Positions 1 through 10,080 of a DNA stretch of 64,000 nucleotides are shown piece by piece. Numbering within the stretch: position 1 is the first letter of the stretch; every line of letters begins with the position of its first letter. Source of the DNA: an uncultured Bacteroidia bacterium (GTDB lineage: Bacteria; Bacteroidota; Bacteroidia; NS11-12g; UBA9320). The DNA lies in NCBI GenBank assembly GCA_943789165.1, contig CALSTB010000003.1:1-64000 (forward strand). The letters are read 5' to 3'. The notes beneath the pieces were generated by a model. It made no database searches. It saw only the letters and a program-made list of their open reading frames with translations, and had not been told where the DNA came from. The position numbers and the translations under genes are program-made.

Positions 1-3000
1 CACTACTCGATACACTGTTTATTGTTAATACAGGAAGATCATTTACAATAACTGTTAATTCAGTACCAGTAAACGAATCAGTATTCACACAACTGTGAGT
101 AATGTTTTCAATTTGAGAAATATCAAAAGTATAAGGAGAACCACCATTAGTCAATGCCAATCCAGTATTAACTGTATATGTAGTAGCACCCATATTTCCT
201 GTTCCTGCCCAAACTGAAGCTGGCAAATTGCTTTGAGTAGCATCTGTATGCGTTATTTCCCAATTGATAGAAATTAGAGATCCACCAATCGTAGTACAGT
301 ATTGTGCGTTAGAAACACTTAAGTCAAATGTTGCAGTTGTGTTTTCACAAACAATCAACGTGTCTTCAGTTAAGTCTATGTCAGGTTGAGGGTAAACAAT
401 AATTGTAATTGTTGGTACAGCTCCAATTGAACCTGTACAAGTATTAGATGTATTTACTACACCATTCAAGGTATACGTATATACACCTGGTGCTAATGTT
501 GCAGGTACAGACACAGTAATAGTTGTATCACCTGTTCCATTTAAGTTGTTGGTTCCAGCCATTCCGAATAGACCAGCTCCAGAACCACCAGAAGCACAAG
601 AGTTTGCAACATCTGTGCTATCACCAATCATATCAATAGTCCAGTCAGCTTCTACTGTTCCTGAACCAGTTGTGTACTGTGCATTTGAAACAACCACATT
701 AAATGTTCCTGTTGATCCTTCACATAAAGAAACACCTGCAGTAGAGAATGTTACTACTGGCTCTGGATTAACTGTTAATGTAAATGTATCAGGAACTGCG
801 TTTGCACAAGAAGCAACAGTTGGAGTAGTAATACCAGCAGTAATGGTTGACGTAATAAATTGGTATACACCAGCACTTAATAAACCAGCATTGTTTGCAG
901 TGAATCTATAAGATGAATTACCAGAACCAGTCAATGGTGGACCAGTAATGTTACTAGCCGTTGCGTCAGTATAAACCAATGTCCACGAAGCGTTGTTAGA
1001 CGCCGTGTTCAATGCGCTACAGTAACGAGCGTTAGTGACTTCTATATCAAAATCCGTTGTTTCTCCCTCACAAATTGCAGTTGCAGTTGGCGTTAGGTCG
1101 ATTTTAATTTTTGGATAAATATAAACGGTGATTGTACTTGTAGCACTTGTACCTGTACAAGACTCATCCGTATTTAATACATTACTAATTGTATATGTAT
1201 AAACACCAGGAACTAAGTTACCTGGGATATAGTATTTCAAAGTTGAATTTCCAATTCCCGCAGAATCACGTGCTAAACTTGCATTTTGACCAGCGTCAAC
1301 AATACAAGCCGAAGTCATGTTACCAGATGTTTCAGAAACATCAAAGCTCCAATTCACGTTATTACCGTTTAATATAGCATTTGTTACACTAATAGATAAC
1401 GAATCTGTATCTCCCTCACAAACTGAAAGTGTAGCTGCAGTAAATGATACGTCAGGAGCTGGATTAACTGTCAATACATGAACCGTGTCACCAGTTACTG
1501 TTTGAGAACAAGTAACAGGCAATCCTACTGTAGCAATAGTTGTTGCGTCCCAAGAGTAAGATCCTTGAGTTAATGCAGCAGCAGTATTAGAATTATAAGG
1601 TCCTGAAGTTGTATTACCTGTACCAGTGATTGTAGTACCTGGTGCGTTACTAGCTACATTGTCAGTAATACCAGAAATACTCCATCCCGCACTTGTAAGT
1701 GTAGAAGGAGTTGAACAATACTGAGCATTTGTAATTGATAATGAGAAATCGTTAAGTGCAATGTTATTTTCACAAACTTCACTTGAATCAGGATTCACAG
1801 TGAATGTTGGTTTCGGATATATATTAATTATGATTGTCTGTGTATTTCCCGAAGAACCATCTACGTGACCAGTACAACTAGCATCCGTATTTTTAATATT
1901 TGTTACTATATATATATATTGTCCTACTGGTAAACTAGCAGGTACATATATAGTTGAGTCAACATTACCTATTCCAGAGTAAGATCCGCTACCACCAGGT
2001 AAGTCTTCAGAAGCAAGGCCATTACAACCTGAAGAAACCTGACCAGCAGTTTCAGAATATGTAATTTCCCAGTTGACATTCGCCCCATTAAGTAAAGCAT
2101 TTGATACTTCAAAGCTGAAACTATCTAAAGTACCTTCACATACATTTATAGTGTGAGACCCAGTAACTCCGTTAATCACAACATCTGGTGCTGGATTTAC
2201 GGTCAATATGTGAACATTATCTGAAGAAATTGTATTTGAACAATTTGTAGACAACCCAGTAGTTGTAATACTAGTAGCCGTCCAGCTATAAGAGCCCGCA
2301 CCCAAAGCAGCCGTAGTATTTGAATTATAAATTGTCGTTACTCCGTTACCTGATCCAGTTATAGTAGCTGGCGCATTACTAATTACGTTATCAGTAATAC
2401 CAGTAATTGACCAACTTGCATTCGACATAGTAGTCGGAGTTGAACAATATCTAGCATTCGAAACAACTAAGTAGAAGTCACTTGATGCAACATTGTATTC
2501 GCAAACCTCACTTGAATCTGGTAGAACAGTGAATGACGGTGTTGGATATACATTTATCGTAATCGTTTGAGGGCCAAATGTTGCGCCGTCTACAGTACCA
2601 GTACAAGGTCCGTCTGTATTAACAATGTTAGTTACAGTATAGGTATACTGACCAACTGCCAATGTACTTGGAACTGTTACAGTAAATGTACCGTTACCTG
2701 TACCTGTATAAGATCCAGAACCACCTGGTAGATCTTGAGTAACACCACCAGCACAACTTGTAGCAACAGTACCACTTGCCTCAGTGTATGTTATTTCCCA
2801 ATCAACACCAGTTGAATTGTGTTCAGCATTTGATACTACGAAGCTAAACGCTCCAGCTGTACCTTGACAAACATCAATCGTTTGATCACCAGACGTGTTA
2901 TTAATTTTAACTTCTGGTCTTGGATCAACACTAACTGTAAATGTATCTCTAGTTGTCGCTCCAGTACAAGCTCCAGCAGAAGCCGCAACACTCGCGTCAA

Positions 3001-5416
3001 AGATGTGATCATTTGGCGTTAATGTATTTGGAGAGTTAATACCTATAGTATAGGTGTTATCTCCACTACCAGTCAAACCAGGAATTACTGTTAACACATC
3101 ACTATTAACGTTATCGGTGTGCACAGTAAGTGCCCAACTTGCAGTTGATGTAGTGCCAATCCCAGAACATCCGGTAGAGTTGGTAATACTTAAATTAAAT
3201 GATTCCGCGTCCAACTCACACATATCCTTTGTATCAGGATTCATTGTGATGATTGGGCGAGGCTCAACGATAATTGTTATCGTTGCTGTTGCTCCAACTG
3301 ATCCAGTACATCCAGCCGATGTATTTGCAATACCTGTTAAGGTATATGTATAAAAACCTGGAGAAAGACTAGAAGGAACATAAAATTTTTGTGATCCATT
3401 TCCTGAACCTGTGAAACTCGCTGGTAGAATACCTGCTAAAGTTCCTGAAGCACAAGGGGTACCTGTTACAGCACTTGCACCAGTTGCAGAATAAAATATT
3501 TGCCATGATTGGTCAACTGAGTTTAACACAGAATTTGCAACCACTACATTAAATGAATCAGTATTTCCTTCACACATGGTAATTGACGACTTGTCAAAAG
3601 TTACCGTTGGTTCAGGATTTACAGTTAATGTAAAAGTTTTTGAAGAAACATCTCTATTACAACCAGGAGTTGCAGGAGTTGTTACTGTAATTGTTGTCGG
3701 GTCAAAAACATAAGACCCTACAGCTAAACCTGCATTGGTTAAAAAACTTCCAGTGCCAATGTTGACATCCGTAAGTGGAGAAGCTGGTAAATTACTTGTC
3801 GAGCTAGTAATCTGACCTGAACCAGTAGTATAAGGTAAAGACCAAGAAACATTTCCTGCTGTACCACTACCTGCAGTAGTACCACAATAAGCAGTATTTG
3901 TAACCGAAACTACAAAACCTGCAGAAGTACTCGTTTCACATACACTTGTTGATGTTGGAATAACTGCCATATCCGGAGTAGGATCAACGCGCCAATCAAC
4001 TGAGGCTGTAGGCCAAACCGTTCCGATACATGCATTTGATGTATTTGTAATTCCTGTTAAAGTATATTCATATATACCTACACCCATTGAAGTTGGAATT
4101 GTGTAGGTTGTTGTTCCGTTACCATTTCCAGTAAGTGTTGCTCCTAGTAGTCCAGCTGAAACTGTTCCACAAGAATTTACAACTCCAAAAGATGCTTCAG
4201 TTATAGTTGCACTCCAGTTAACCGAAACAGGAGAACCTCCTACAGTGTACTCAGCGTTCGAAACAGTTATTGCGAATGATGTACCAGATCCAGTGCCATT
4301 ACAAATATTAGAAGGAGTTGCACTGAAAGTGATAATTGGTTCAGGATATATATTTACATTTATTGAATTAGTAGAAATTGCTTTCGCACATCCGTCAGTC
4401 GTATTCGTTATCGTATTAAACGTTGCAGAATAAGCACCTGGTGCTAAAGCTCCACCAATACCTGTTAAAGATACGGCAGTGTTACCTGATCCAGATAAAG
4501 TTAATAAACTGATTAATGAAGCATCACCACTTGCGGCGATTGTCCATGCTACAGAACCACCTCGACTTGGGTCGTAATCTGCATTACTTATATTGTACGA
4601 AACATTAAAGCCTTTTCCTTCACAGGCAGATAGTGTTGATTGTGAACTTGCCACTGTAACATCCGGTCTCGGATTTACGTTAACTGTGACTGTTGTCGCT
4701 GACCCACTACCACAAGCATTTGAAACAGACAAATCGATATCATCTTGGTCATCTGTTAAAACTGGTGTGTAAGTGAATGTGTCAACTAGTACCAAAACAT
4801 CTGATGTAGTCTGCACTGTTGCAGCAGCACCAACATCTGGTGTTTTTGACCAAGTGTAGGTTAAGACACCAGCAGGACTTGGAGCCGTAACTGTGGCTGC
4901 AAATTGTGCTTCATCACCCTCACATACATTGTATGGGCTAGATGGCGTAACCGTTATCGTTGGCACTGAAGTTACCTTTACATAATTAAAAGGCCCAAGT
5001 GTGTCTGCGTCGCTACAAGCTCCAGAAGACTCAGTTGCAATTGCCCAATAAGTAGTATTGGTTCCTAAAGCCGCAGCGTTGTTAACATTCAGAGTAGAAG
5101 TATTCCATCCAGAATAATTCGGAGTCCCTGAGGCTGTTATCGCTGATGACGTGGCAAAGGTTGAACCAACATACCACTGATAAGTGATGCTGCCCGCTCC
5201 ACAATTGCTCGTCGCGACAATCGGCAAGATTAAAGATGGAGAACCCGTACCACAAAAATCATTGTTCGTTTGTGGTGTTGAGTTAACCGTAATGGTTGCG
5301 CTAACTTGCGTAAAAAGAGCTCCTACGAAAAATACCAGTAACGTTAGGTACTTAACAAAAGCTGCTTTAATTTTTAATGATGTCCTCGGTATCGAGGCGA
5401 ATCTACTATTAGTCAT
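1..5416 (-). CDS. Giant secreted PKD-like repeat protein (5' part only)
   Basis: Partial gene: the ATG is at 5416 and the frame stays open to the left edge, giving at least 1805 residues. The first ~40 residues are a signal peptide (basic start, hydrophobic core, cleavage likely after TQVSA). After an initial Ig-like part come about 13 tandem domains of 110-130 residues. Each has a P-x-P linker, a VCEG or VCEN motif, NAxYC or a variant, a conserved Trp, GxGN and a LxxGxYxY stretch. Cys residues recur at fixed places, suggesting disulfides. This fits PKD/Ig-like modules of Bacteroidota surface giants (adhesin or matrix proteins). Such proteins usually end in a type IX secretion or gliding-associated C-terminal domain, which would lie outside the window. 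An exact -7 box precedes the gene. The surface role is inferred; no enzymatic domain is visible. Confidence 0.85.
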   Translation of the reverse strand, partial: MTNSRFASIPRTSLKIKAAFVKYLTLLVFFVGALFTQVSATITVNSTPQTNNDFCGTGSPSLILPIVATSNCGAGSITYQWYVGSTFATSSAITASGTPNYSGWNTSTLNVNNAAALGTNTTYWAIATESSGACSDADTLGPFNYVKVTSVPTITVTPSSPYNVCEGDEAQFAATVTAPSPAGVLTYTWSKTPDVGAAATVQTTSDVLVLVDTFTYTPVLTDDQDDIDLSVSNACGSGSATTVTVNVNPRPDVTVASSQSTLSACEGKGFNVSYNISNADYDPSRGGSVAWTIAASGDASLISLLTLSGSGNTAVSLTGIGGALAPGAYSATFNTITNTTDGCAKAISTNSINVNIYPEPIITFSATPSNICNGTGSGTSFAITVSNAEYTVGGSPVSVNWSATITEASFGVVNSCGTVSAGLLGATLTGNGNGTTTYTIPTSMGVGIYEYTLTGITNTSNACIGTVWPTASVDWRVDPTPDMAVIPTSTSVCETSTSAGFVVSVTNTAYCGTTAGSGTAGNVSWSLPYTTGSGQITSSTSNLPASPLTDVNIGTGSFLTNAGLAVGSYVFDPTTITVTTPATPGCNRDVSSKTFTLTVNPEPTVTFDKSSITMCEGNTDSFNVVVANSVLNSVDQSWQIFYSATGASAVTGTPCASGTLAGILPASFTGSGNGSQKFYVPSSLSPGFYTYTLTGIANTSAGCTGSVGATATITIIVEPRPIITMNPDTKDMCELDAESFNLSITNSTGCSGIGTTSTASWALTVHTDNVNSDVLTVIPGLTGSGDNTYTIGINSPNTLTPNDHIFDASVAASAGACTGATTRDTFTVSVDPRPEVKINNTSGDQTIDVCQGTAGAFSFVVSNAEHNSTGVDWEITYTEASGTVATSCAGGVTQDLPGGSGSYTGTGNGTFTVTVPSTLAVGQYTYTVTNIVNTDGPCTGTVDGATFGPQTITINVYPTPSFTVLPDSSEVCEYNVASSDFYLVVSNARYCSTPTTMSNASWSITGITDNVISNAPATITGSGNGVTTIYNSNTTAALGAGSYSWTATSITTTGLSTNCSNTISSDNVHILTVNPAPDVVINGVTGSHTINVCEGTLDSFSFEVSNALLNGANVNWEITYSETAGQVSSGCNGLASEDLPGGSGSYSGIGNVDSTIYVPASLPVGQYIYIVTNIKNTDASCTGHVDGSSGNTQTIIINIYPKPTFTVNPDSSEVCENNIALNDFSLSITNAQYCSTPSTLTSAGWSISGITDNVASNAPGTTITGTGNTTSGPYNSNTAAALTQGSYSWDATTIATVGLPVTCSQTVTGDTVHVLTVNPAPDVSFTAATLSVCEGDTDSLSISVTNAILNGNNVNWSFDVSETSGNMTSACIVDAGQNASLARDSAGIGNSTLKYYIPGNLVPGVYTYTISNVLNTDESCTGTSATSTITVYIYPKIKIDLTPTATAICEGETTDFDIEVTNARYCSALNTASNNASWTLVYTDATASNITGPPLTGSGNSSYRFTANNAGLLSAGVYQFITSTITAGITTPTVASCANAVPDTFTLTVNPEPVVTFSTAGVSLCEGSTGTFNVVVSNAQYTTGSGTVEADWTIDMIGDSTDVANSCASGGSGAGLFGMAGTNNLNGTGDTTITVSVPATLAPGVYTYTLNGVVNTSNTCTGSIGAVPTITIIVYPQPDIDLTEDTLIVCENTTATFDLSVSNAQYCTTIGGSLISINWEITHTDATQSNLPASVWAGTGNMGATTYTVNTGLALTNGGSPYTFDISQIENITHSCVNTDSFTGTELTVIVNDLPVLTINSVSSS
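383..4680 (-). repeat. Tandem ~360-bp coding repeats in alternating two-domain units
   Basis: Domain linkers (encoding P-x-P followed by hydrophobic strands) recur at about 383, 760, 1108, 1452, 1811, 2190, 2530, 2917, 3257, 3611, 3975, 4335 and 4662, a spacing of 330-390 bp. Neighbouring domains alternate between two types: one with NAxYCS(T/A) and one with SC...GG and NT-x-x-CTG. The true period is therefore about 700-740 bp. The unit at 1452-2190 and that at 2190-2917 are the most alike, including DSSEVCE, CSTP and DLPGGSGSY in both, so they look like the most recent duplication. Confidence 0.8.
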
Positions 5417-5438
5417 TTTCACAATATTTGTACAGGGG

Positions 5439-5447
5439 GCAAAAATA
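5439..5447 (-). promoter_or_regulatory. -7 promoter element for the giant repeat protein
   Basis: Read on the minus strand this is TATTTTTGC, an exact match to the Bacteroidota -7 consensus TAnnTTTG, ending 22 bp before the ATG at 5416. No well-spaced -33 TTG is visible; a T-rich tract lies just upstream. Confidence 0.55.
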
Positions 5448-5672
5448 TAAAGATTATTCCAAAAAAAAATTATTTCAATAAAATAAATCATATAAACTCT
5501 ATGACGTGTGTATTGCAAATCAGACACTGCGTTTTGAATTTATAAACACCTCTATTCCAGAATCTTACGCAGCAGCTGTATTTTGATTGTCTTAATTCTT
5601 ATGATCATCGCGGCGATTCTTTATGTAAACGCACACTACCTTCTGATTTGTCATTTTTAGACTTGAAATAAA

Positions 5673-6581
5673 TTACGTGTTAAGCACGTCATCCAGCATG
5701 TTTAAATAATTGGCATATCTAAATTCAGAAATATGACCGTTTGCAAACGCAGCCATAATCGCACATTTAGGCTCATCTTTATGGATACAAGTGTTGTATT
5801 TACAGCCTGGAATGTACTTTTTGAATTCGTTGAAGCAATGCCCCAAGGTCCAAGGTTCCATTTCCTCCAGTCCAAACTCCTTAACACCTGGTGTGTCTAT
5901 TATGCGGTTGCCAAACTGGTCTTCGAACATCTGCGCAAAGGTAGTTGTATGTTTTCCTTTCTGATGCTGATTACTGATGTCCCCTACATCTTGCATAGCC
6001 CCAGGAATCAATCGATTAAGTAAAGTGGATTTCCCAACACCACTATGACCAAATAACAATGTTGTTTTATCAGTCAATAATGCAGTAAGTTCTGAGTTCA
6101 ATAATTCTTCAATAAAGCTGGTCATAAGAACCAGGTACCCTGCTTGAGTATATGTTTGCACCTTTTCTTCAAGTGAAGAAAAGTCTTCAATAAGATCTAC
6201 TTTATTAAAAACAATAATGGGGTCAATATCATATAGACTACAGGTTACTAAAAACCTGTCAATAAAGCCAGTAGATGTTCTTGGCGCAACATCCGTTGCT
6301 ATAATTATCGCTTGATCGATATTTGACGCAACAATTTGAAATTGGCTGCTTGCTTTTGTCGCTTTGCGTAACAAGTAATTCTTTCTACTCTCAATTTCAG
6401 TAATTACTGCCTCTTCCCTATTGGTTATGTCCACGTTTACGCGGTCACCTACCGCCACAGGGTTTGTTAAGCTGGATTTTTGTAATCGAAAAATACCACG
6501 CAACCGACAGGATATCTTTGTCTTATCGTCGAGCCAAACCTCGTACCAACTTCCTGTAGATTTAGCGACAACGCCTAACAT
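5673..6581 (-). CDS. rsgA: Ribosome small-subunit-dependent GTPase RsgA
   Basis: 302 residues, normal for RsgA (YjeQ), the GTPase that helps late maturation of the 30S subunit. The order is that of a circularly permuted GTPase: N-terminal OB fold (~1-75), G4 motif FNKVDL (~160), then P-loop GHSGVGKST (~183), switch region KGKHTTT and G3 DTPG (~230). A C-terminal zinc knuckle follows with Cys and His in CKYNTCIHKDEPKC. The ATG directly follows the metF stop with no gap, so it is the last gene of a tight five-gene run and probably translationally coupled. Identification is secure. Confidence 0.96.
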   Translation of the reverse strand: MLGVVAKSTGSWYEVWLDDKTKISCRLRGIFRLQKSSLTNPVAVGDRVNVDITNREEAVITEIESRKNYLLRKATKASSQFQIVASNIDQAIIIATDVAPRTSTGFIDRFLVTCSLYDIDPIIVFNKVDLIEDFSSLEEKVQTYTQAGYLVLMTSFIEELLNSELTALLTDKTTLLFGHSGVGKSTLLNRLIPGAMQDVGDISNQHQKGKHTTTFAQMFEDQFGNRIIDTPGVKEFGLEEMEPWTLGHCFNEFKKYIPGCKYNTCIHKDEPKCAIMAAFANGHISEFRYANYLNMLDDVLNT

Positions 6582-7535
6582 TTAGAATAATTGAGAAGCG
6601 ATTTCTTTAGTTGCCTTTGACAACCCCATTGTGTAAAAGTGCAAAACAGGCACACCCTCTTTCTTGAGTTCTTTACATTGCTCTACGCACCACTCTATGC
6701 CAACACGGTACGCATCCTGGTCAGTTTTAACTGAGTCCATGGCTTCAGTCAATGCTAACGGAATATCAATATTGAAAATTTTTGGCAAATTATACATTTG
6801 CCGTTTTCTGGTAATTGGTTTTATACCCGGAATAATCGGAACTGTAATACCAGCATTTCGACAACGTTCTACGAATTCAAAAAACTTGGAATTGTCGAAA
6901 AACATTTGTGTAGTCACAAACTGAGCTCCAGCCTCTACTTTTTGCTTCAAAAAGTTAAGGTCATTGTCCAAATTCATTGCGTCGATATGCTTTTCAGGAT
7001 ACCCTGCCGCTCCAATACAGAAATTGGTAGGATTCGGATTTTTCAACTCCTCATCGAGATATATGCCATTGTTCATGTCCTTCACCTGACGTATTAGTTC
7101 AAGCGCATTTTTATTGCCTCCCGGCTCCGGTGTAAAATTACGTTCACCACTCTGGTTGTCTCCTCGAATAGCCAAGACGTTGTCTATACCTAAGAAGTTT
7201 AAATCAATTAAGGCATTTTCCGTTTCATCTCGTGAAAAACCTCCGCAAATAATGTGTGGAACCGCCTCTACATGAAAACGCTGCATAATTGCTGCACAGA
7301 TGGCCACTGTTCCAGGTCTTTTCCTAATTGACACTTTATCGTAGGACCCATCTGGACGTTTTCTCATCACAAATTCCTCCCGATGATATGTAACATCCAC
7401 AAAGGAAGGTTTAAACTCCATAAGGGATTCTATACCGCTAAATAAGCTTTCTATGCTTCCACCTTTTAACGGTGGGAGTATTTCAAACGAGAACAATGTC
7501 TCATTTGCAGATTTTATATGGTCTACTAATTTCAT
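6582..7535 (-). CDS. metF: Methylenetetrahydrofolate reductase
   Basis: 317 residues, the size of bacterial MetF, a FAD-dependent TIM barrel that reduces 5,10-methylene-THF to 5-methyl-THF for methionine synthesis. The N-terminal SFEILPP carries the catalytic Glu. Also present are the substrate/FAD-region motifs RGDNQ, TQMFFDN and PGIKPI. It sits 1 nt after the M28 peptidase gene and abuts rsgA, so it is co-transcribed with functionally unrelated genes. No methionine-specific control site (such as an S-box) is visible because it is internal to the run. Confidence 0.96.
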   Translation of the reverse strand: MKLVDHIKSANETLFSFEILPPLKGGSIESLFSGIESLMEFKPSFVDVTYHREEFVMRKRPDGSYDKVSIRKRPGTVAICAAIMQRFHVEAVPHIICGGFSRDETENALIDLNFLGIDNVLAIRGDNQSGERNFTPEPGGNKNALELIRQVKDMNNGIYLDEELKNPNPTNFCIGAAGYPEKHIDAMNLDNDLNFLKQKVEAGAQFVTTQMFFDNSKFFEFVERCRNAGITVPIIPGIKPITRKRQMYNLPKIFNIDIPLALTEAMDSVKTDQDAYRVGIEWCVEQCKELKKEGVPVLHFYTMGLSKATKEIASQLF

Positions 7536-7536
7536 T

Positions 7537-9246
7537 CTAAAATTGAACTTTTAAAGTCAACACTTGATCGCCTCTCCTAACAACTGCTTCGGTTGTATCT
7601 CCTTTTTTAAGACTTCCCAATGCGTTCATATAGTCTTGCATGTTTCCTATTGTCATGCCTCCAAGACTAATAATTATATCCTTTGCAATTATACCTGCTT
7701 CTGCGCCAGGCTTACCTTCGCGAACAGCGTCGATTTGCATACCCTCACCATCAAACCCATAATTTGGCACCACACCAAGGGTGACTTCAAGATTCATTCT
7801 AGACTTACCACCGCTTTCTTTTGATTCATCTTTGGTTTTTGCATATTCAATTTTACCTTGGCCATTTAACATCGCAATAAGGTCAACTATGTGCTGGATC
7901 ACATATACTTCCCCTTCGTAATTTAAATTTTCAATGTCATCCGAAGGTTTATGGTAATGCGCATGGGCTCCTGTAAAGTAGTGAAGGGATGGTATGCCTT
8001 TCAAATAAAACGATGTATGGTCTGAAGGCCCTATTCCGCTATTACCTAATGTTGTTGAGTTGATACCCACCATCGCCTTATCTAGTTCAGTTAAAGCGGA
8101 AGTAAATGCAGGGCTTGTCCCAACACCATTTATGATCAATACTTTCTCTTCATTCAGCATTCCTATCATATCCATATTGATCATGTAGTTAACTGTAGCT
8201 AAGTCAACAGTTGGATGGTTTACAAAGTATTTAGATCCCAATAATCCCATTTCCTCACCAGAAAAGGCAATGAATAGATAGTTGTTATTCTTATTCCATT
8301 TCTTGGCTCTTTTGAGCAGCTTAGCGATTGATATCAGAGCAGCTGTTCCACTGGCATTATCATCCGCCCCGTTATGAATTTCGTTGGAATTTTCAGCAAG
8401 TGAATTTCCATGTTGTCCTTGACCGAGGTGATCGTGATGTGCACCAATAACGATTGTGTTTTCAGCACCATTGTCATTAAAACCAATCACATTGTACCCA
8501 GTGTCTTCGTCCGTCAAGATGTTTACCTTAACCGTTGCATAAGAAAAATCCCTCAAATTAGGTCTCACTTGATCCAAGAAAACGACTGGTATCGCACTAG
8601 GTTCCATTTTCAAACTAAGCTCTCCAGAAGGCTTTTCTACCCCCTCAGAAGACCTGTAAAATACAACAGCAACAGCGCCGTGTTTGATTGCTTCATCCAC
8701 CCGAATTGAAATGCCATGCCAAGCTAAGAACTTACTATGAGGATGTATCCCGTCTGGACTACCGATATTGATACCAACAATTCTATCGGTAGCATTGACG
8801 TTAGCATAATCATCTCTATCGTCATTTACTATCCCGAAACCTGCGTCAACTACAGCGGAATTTGCCTCTTTATCGTTTGCCGAATAAGACAAAGGATAGT
8901 ATTCATTATACAACTTCAATGCATTGCCATTTACATTAAACTCAGACGTTTTATTGGCTATTCGTAACGTGGTAATAGAGAATTTTTGAAAGTATCCTTG
9001 TTCCCCTTTAGGTTCTAGTTTATTTGCTGCAAATGCCCTAGCAATATACTCAGCGCTCTTTTTTTCACCATCTGTTCCCGTTGCACGACCCATAAGTTCA
9101 TCAGAAGCGAGATACATAATGTCGCGCTGTAATTGAGTCATAGTCTTCTTTTGCTTCCCCTTTAGTTCCTGAGCGAAAGTAGTTGGTGAGGCAAACAGAA
9201 TTAAACCAATAAATGAAAGCCTAAATATGTGTTTTGTTATGTTCAT
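7537..9246 (-). CDS. Secreted M28-family aminopeptidase with PA and PDZ domains
   Basis: 569 residues. Signal peptide ~1-25 ending in FA-QE. A protease-associated insert (~140-250) precedes the M28 zinc peptidase domain. Its ligands are visible: His in GAHHDHLG, bridging Asp in NGADDNASG, the Glu pair in GEEMGLLGS, Asp in NMDMIGM, and the last His in AHYHKPSDD. The C-terminal ~100 residues form a PDZ domain (GVVPNYGFDGEGM onward). Likely a periplasmic or exported dinuclear zinc aminopeptidase. The final substrate cannot be told from sequence. It lies between the TauE-like permease gene and metF with gaps of 5 and 1 nt. Confidence 0.92.
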   Translation of the reverse strand: MNITKHIFRLSFIGLILFASPTTFAQELKGKQKKTMTQLQRDIMYLASDELMGRATGTDGEKKSAEYIARAFAANKLEPKGEQGYFQKFSITTLRIANKTSEFNVNGNALKLYNEYYPLSYSANDKEANSAVVDAGFGIVNDDRDDYANVNATDRIVGINIGSPDGIHPHSKFLAWHGISIRVDEAIKHGAVAVVFYRSSEGVEKPSGELSLKMEPSAIPVVFLDQVRPNLRDFSYATVKVNILTDEDTGYNVIGFNDNGAENTIVIGAHHDHLGQGQHGNSLAENSNEIHNGADDNASGTAALISIAKLLKRAKKWNKNNNYLFIAFSGEEMGLLGSKYFVNHPTVDLATVNYMINMDMIGMLNEEKVLIINGVGTSPAFTSALTELDKAMVGINSTTLGNSGIGPSDHTSFYLKGIPSLHYFTGAHAHYHKPSDDIENLNYEGEVYVIQHIVDLIAMLNGQGKIEYAKTKDESKESGGKSRMNLEVTLGVVPNYGFDGEGMQIDAVREGKPGAEAGIIAKDIIISLGGMTIGNMQDYMNALGSLKKGDTTEAVVRRGDQVLTLKVQF

Positions 9247-9251
9247 TTCTA

Positions 9252-10073
9252 TTAAATGTATTCCTCTAATAACTGATATATGTATTTGATGCCAATAACC
9301 ACTAACAAGAGGGCAAATATAAGTTTCAACTGATTGCTTTTTATTCTTTTAGCAATGGCAACGCCTAGTGGAGAGCCAATAAATATTCCTATGACAACCG
9401 GCAGTACGATTAAGAATTGTAAATACCCAACGGAACCAGTAAAGCACGTCGTAGGTATTTGACTTGCATAAACCACCAACATGGGTAAAATCATTATAGG
9501 AATAACACCTATACTGATACCCGCCGCTTTCCTCATGTCTTGGCGTAAAACCAACGTTAACAAAGGAATCATGGCTACGCCTCCCCCAAGACCAGAAAAC
9601 GCAGAAATTAAACCCGTAGCAACTCCTATAAAACCGTATTTGACAAGAGAATATGGCAATTCAGGCTGCGCTTCCTTCTTTCCTGATACCGACAATCGCC
9701 ATAAGGTAACTACGATAACTATGACAAACACAAGTTGAAAGTATACATCTTTATACCAGCTCAAACTGGTGATAAAGTAGGACATCCCAGCGCCAAACAC
9801 CATGGCAGGAATGGCTATTGTGATTATTTCTTTAGGGTAAAATGTACCCATTTTTTGATGTTTGTAACTACTTGTAATTCCAGAAAACAGTATGGCAAGA
9901 AACGAATTTGCCAACATCATCCGAACTAACTCTTCGCCATCCAACCCCTTCTGCCTAAAGATCCATTCAAATACAGGTATAAAGATAATACCACCTCCAA
10001 CCCCTAAAAGGCCGGATAACATCCCACCCATTACGCCGAATATTAACGCTAATACAAGTTCTGAAACGTCCAA
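9252..10073 (-). CDS. TauE/SafE-family membrane permease
   Basis: 273 residues with about eight hydrophobic segments. The two halves each start with the Gly-rich signature of the family: SGLLGVGGGIIFIPV (~20) and ISAFSGLGGGVAMIPLL (~160). This internal duplication is typical of TauE/SafE anion exporters, which are linked to sulfite, sulfoacetate or other organosulfur anions. The substrate cannot be assigned. It sits 7 nt after the S41 protease gene and 5 nt before the M28 gene in the same transcription unit. Confidence 0.9.
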   Translation of the reverse strand: MDVSELVLALIFGVMGGMLSGLLGVGGGIIFIPVFEWIFRQKGLDGEELVRMMLANSFLAILFSGITSSYKHQKMGTFYPKEIITIAIPAMVFGAGMSYFITSLSWYKDVYFQLVFVIVIVVTLWRLSVSGKKEAQPELPYSLVKYGFIGVATGLISAFSGLGGGVAMIPLLTLVLRQDMRKAAGISIGVIPIMILPMLVVYASQIPTTCFTGSVGYLQFLIVLPVVIGIFIGSPLGVAIAKRIKSNQLKLIFALLLVVIGIKYIYQLLEEYI

Positions 10074-10080
10074 AGATTGC

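Noticed and set aside
383-4680. Possible CRISPR or satellite array
   Set aside because: The ~360-bp periodicity is coding, imperfect and matches protein domains; there are no short identical repeats with unique spacers.
1-5400. Several plus-strand open frames (e.g. 546-911, 3054-3353) with Val/Pro/Thr-rich translations
   Set aside because: They are antisense shadows of the giant repeat protein on the minus strand, whose frame, signal peptide and domain motifs are coherent.
5600-5662. 19-codon frame downstream of rsgA
   Set aside because: Too short and without any signal; chance frame.
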